Source: Campylobacterales bacterium (GTDB lineage: Bacteria; Campylobacterota; Campylobacteria; Campylobacterales; Sulfurimonadaceae). Taken from it: a stretch of DNA of 64,000 nt. The stretch lies in assembly GCA_026390115.1 (NCBI GenBank), contig JAPLGO010000009.1:1-64000 (forward strand), written 5' to 3'. The notes beneath the pieces are model-generated. The model saw only the letters and a list, made by a program, of their open reading frames with translations, was not told the DNA's origin and did no database searches. Shown here in pieces: positions 61,869 through 64,000 of the stretch. Position 1 is the first letter of the stretch. Each line of letters begins with the position of its first letter. A program made the position numbers and the translations under genes.

Positions 61869-62777
61869 ATGAGTTCAGTACTATTTTCAGTTTTAAGCGT
61901 CTATATTTTTATACTTCTTGGCTACATCTCAAAAATGAGTTTTAAAGAAGAGATAGATGATAAAACAATCACCCTAATAAATGTATATTTTCTACAAGTT
62001 TTTCTCACCTTTTGGGGGCTTTTAATCCGTCCTATTGATATCACTCTACTTTATGCACCAAGTATATACATGTTTGTCGTAGTTTTAGTGCTTGTATTCT
62101 CCGCTTTTGTTGCTAAAAAAATTTTTGATGATAATAAAGAGTACTCTATAGCCACTGTTGCAGCCATAATCGGGAATACAGGAAACCTTGGCATACCGAT
62201 TAATATAGCAATTTTTGGTGAAGAGTCGATTCCTTATACGACAGTTGTGAATCTAGTCAATGTTTTTGTTGTTTACACTTTTGGCGTTTTTTATTACTCT
62301 CGAGGAAATTTTGATGTTAAAACTTCGCTTATAAATATCGTAAAACTCCCTATACTCTGGGCGGCGATAATTGCGATATTCCTGAGTGCAAACCATTATG
62401 AGGCTCCAAAAGTCGTAATAGATACTCTTATGATGGGCGCATACGCTTCTATGACAATGCAGCTCTTTTTGTTTGGAATTTATCTCTACGGAACAAAGAT
62501 AAATGAAATAAGCAAATCTTTGACGCTCTGGGTAATGATTATTAAATTTATACTGCTCCCATCTATCACATTTATAGTCCTCTACTTCATCGAATTAGAC
62601 AAAATGGTAAAAGGAATTATTTTTATAGAAATCATGATGCCCTTAGCCGTTGCAAATGTAAACTTAGCCTCACTTTATGACTGTACACCAAGGGCAGTGA
62701 CAGTGTTGGTATTTCTCTCTTCTGTTATATTTTTGGGATGTATTTTTATTGGGGTTTGGAGCTTAAAATTTTTCTAA
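61869..62777 (+). CDS. AEC-family transporter
   Basis: 302 aa from the ATG at 61869. The ORF track starts at 61836, but the intervening region holds a promoter-like GGGTATAAT and non-family residues. MSSVLFSVLSVYIFILLGYISKM begins the first of about ten membrane helices; IIGNTGNLGIPINIAIFGEE is the AEC signature. These are secondary transporters of organic acids, auxin in plants; the substrate is unknown here. Confidence 0.8.
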   Translation: MSSVLFSVLSVYIFILLGYISKMSFKEEIDDKTITLINVYFLQVFLTFWGLLIRPIDITLLYAPSIYMFVVVLVLVFSAFVAKKIFDDNKEYSIATVAAIIGNTGNLGIPINIAIFGEESIPYTTVVNLVNVFVVYTFGVFYYSRGNFDVKTSLINIVKLPILWAAIIAIFLSANHYEAPKVVIDTLMMGAYASMTMQLFLFGIYLYGTKINEISKSLTLWVMIIKFILLPSITFIVLYFIELDKMVKGIIFIEIMMPLAVANVNLASLYDCTPRAVTVLVFLSSVIFLGCIFIGVWSLKFF

Positions 62778-62879
62778 ATTTCATAATAACAAAAATCTTG
62801 ATATAAGTCAACATTATAAGATTAATAAAACAAACCTTAAATAAATTCATAATTCAAAAAAGGAAATAAAGTATAAAAG

Positions 62880-62908
62880 TTAAATCGGATAAAATTACTC
62901 CGATTTAA
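62880..62908. terminator. 10-bp stem-loop between AEC transporter and small secreted protein
   Basis: TTAAATCGGA and TCCGATTTAA pair around a 9-nt loop, 102 nt after the AEC stop and 40 nt upstream of the next small gene. It could be an operator or a terminator. Confidence 0.45.
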
Positions 62909-62948
62909 AATTTTAGAGGGTAATGCTCTCTTACCAAAGGACAAAAAA

Positions 62949-63092
62949 ATGAAAAAAATCATTTTATTACTGACATTAACACTAGTTGCTCTTCAGGCAG
63001 AAGATATAGTACATTACGATACACCTGATACTATAAAACCGGGAATAGAAAAACCTAACCACCCGAACAATGATATTCACTCAGTTAAATAA
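62949..63092 (+). CDS. Small exported peptide
   Basis: 47 aa, not in the ORF track. Ribosome site AAAGGA precedes the ATG. Signal peptide MKKIILLLTLTLVALQAED; the mature 28 residues (DIVHYDTPDTIKPGIEKPNH and HPNNDIHSVK) are polar, with Pro and His. It stands alone between the AEC transporter and tkt. Not recognised. Confidence 0.5.
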   Translation: MKKIILLLTLTLVALQAEDIVHYDTPDTIKPGIEKPNHPNNDIHSVK

Positions 63093-63209
63093 AAAGTAGA
63101 GTTTACTCACATAACTGCACATCATTTTTTGTGATGTGCCTATAAAAATCTCCACTTGCCTATATAAGTCTTTGACATGTGGAGTTTTACTCAACTTATA
63201 TGAGTTTTA

Positions 63210-64000
63210 TTATTTGATTCTTTCTAAGATATTGGCAACGGAGAAACCAAACTTCTCAAATAGTTGATCCGCTGGAGCGGATGCGCCGAATGTCTCCATT
63301 CCAATTACCTGCTCAGCAAATTTATACCACTCTAAACCTCTTGCAGCTTCAATTGCTACCTTCTTTGTACTAGACACAATTATAGAGTCTATATATGATT
63401 TATCCTGTTCTATAAAAAGGTCAAAACATGGCACTGAAACCACATTAACCTTAACGCCTTTCGCATTTAATGCCTCTTTAGTTTTAAGAGCTAGCTCAAC
63501 TTCACTTCCTGAAGCCATCAAAGTTATAGTCGCACTCTCATCCTTCGCGACTAAATATCCGCCTCTGCTGGCTTCCCCAGTTACAGCTTTTGGAAGCTGT
63601 GCAAGATTTTGTCTTGAGCATACAAAAGCTGATGGAGATTTTTTCATGCTGAGTGCTGTTTTCCAAGCTTCGATATTTTCTACTCCATCCGCCGGACGCC
63701 ATACATAAAAATTTGGCAGTGCACGGAACTGGCTTAAATGCTCTATTGGCTGGTGTGTCGGTCCATCTTCACCCACTCCGATACTGTCATGCGTCCAGAT
63801 AAAAAATTGCTGAATTCCAGTTAATGCCGCAATTCTGGCAGCCGGTTTGAGATAATCCGAAAAAACAAAGAATGTAGCAGAAAAAGGCATTAGCGGCCCA
63901 TAAAGTGCCATTGCATTTACGATTGAAGCCATAGCATGTTCACGAATTCCAAAGTAAATATTTCGACCTTTCGGATATACACCCATGTCAACAAGCTCAG
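63210..64000 (-). CDS. tkt: Transketolase, C-terminal part (partial)
   Basis: The gene continues past the window end; the frame is open to base 64000 (ELVDMGVYPKGRNIYFGIREHAM). GIREHAMASIVNAMALYGPLMPFSATFFVFSDY and THDSIGVGEDGPTHQPIEHLSQFRALPNF are the pyrimidine domain of transketolase with its thiamine-diphosphate Glu and the conserved His. The C-terminal domain follows to ERIK and stop. It transfers two-carbon units in the pentose phosphate and reductive pathways. Confidence 0.95.
   Translation of the reverse strand, partial: ELVDMGVYPKGRNIYFGIREHAMASIVNAMALYGPLMPFSATFFVFSDYLKPAARIAALTGIQQFFIWTHDSIGVGEDGPTHQPIEHLSQFRALPNFYVWRPADGVENIEAWKTALSMKKSPSAFVCSRQNLAQLPKAVTGEASRGGYLVAKDESATITLMASGSEVELALKTKEALNAKGVKVNVVSVPCFDLFIEQDKSYIDSIIVSSTKKVAIEAARGLEWYKFAEQVIGMETFGASAPADQLFEKFGFSVANILERIK

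Overview
The window looks like chromosome from a Campylobacterota member of the Sulfurimonas type. Evidence: low-GC DNA; H. pylori-like gene order (dnaB-comEC, csd3/pgbA/glcD, flgB-flgC-fliE-ftsI); an MqnP/UbiA-type prenyltransferase; tRNA-tuf-rpmG-tRNA-secE-nusG-rpl-rpoBC-rpsL-rpsG-fusA order. rpoB and rpoC are separate genes overlapping by 8 nt, so the Helicobacter/Wolinella rpoBC fusion is absent. Genus is an inference.

Layout. 1-3.2 kb: end of a chemotaxis receptor, then a MotAB/ZorAB-like ion-channel pair with a long coiled-coil tail. 3.2-9.9 kb: bcp, DUF420, DedA, murG, ftsW, two unknown genes, prenyltransferase, miaA. 9.9-14.7 kb: SulP-STAS-cNMP transporter, ispG, dnaB. 14.7-24.1 kb: comEC, split by an 8,136-bp Tn7-like element. 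24.2-34.2 kb: beta-propeller protein, lipoprotein, YihY, GlcD, PgbA-like, Csd3-like, PriA and two pilin-like genes. 34.3-40.9 kb: sigma54-type promoter, flgB-flgC-fliE-ftsI, panC, prfB, bpt. 41-58.6 kb: one long minus-strand translation/transcription cluster with five tRNAs and many intergenic RNA hairpins, including an L10 leader. 58.7-64 kb: yaaA, a TrmH-type methyltransferase, CNNM/CBS protein, thioredoxin, AEC transporter, and part of transketolase.

The most notable region is the island at 15225-23360. Its ends are TG...CA and share an imperfect inverted repeat with further TnsB-site-like repeats inside. It is flanked by the 5-bp duplication GTCTC. Removing the element plus one GTCTC restores an uninterrupted comEC frame of 420 codons through the conserved HIVAISGFHLG motif. 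The element keeps tnsA and a fragment of tnsB, with no tnsC or tniQ/tnsD visible, so it appears immobilised. Cargo includes a two-gene Kiwa-like antiphage system (KwaA membrane protein and KwaB/DUF4868), a DUF1643 protein, a B12-type radical SAM protein, a divergent UDG-like Fe-S protein without the usual catalytic motif, a pilin-like protein, a ParB-like protein and small exported proteins. The host has therefore probably lost ComEC-dependent DNA uptake and gained a defence island.

All calls come from reading the sequence and the supplied ORF track; no database search was run. There is no gene-free stretch longer than 300 bases.
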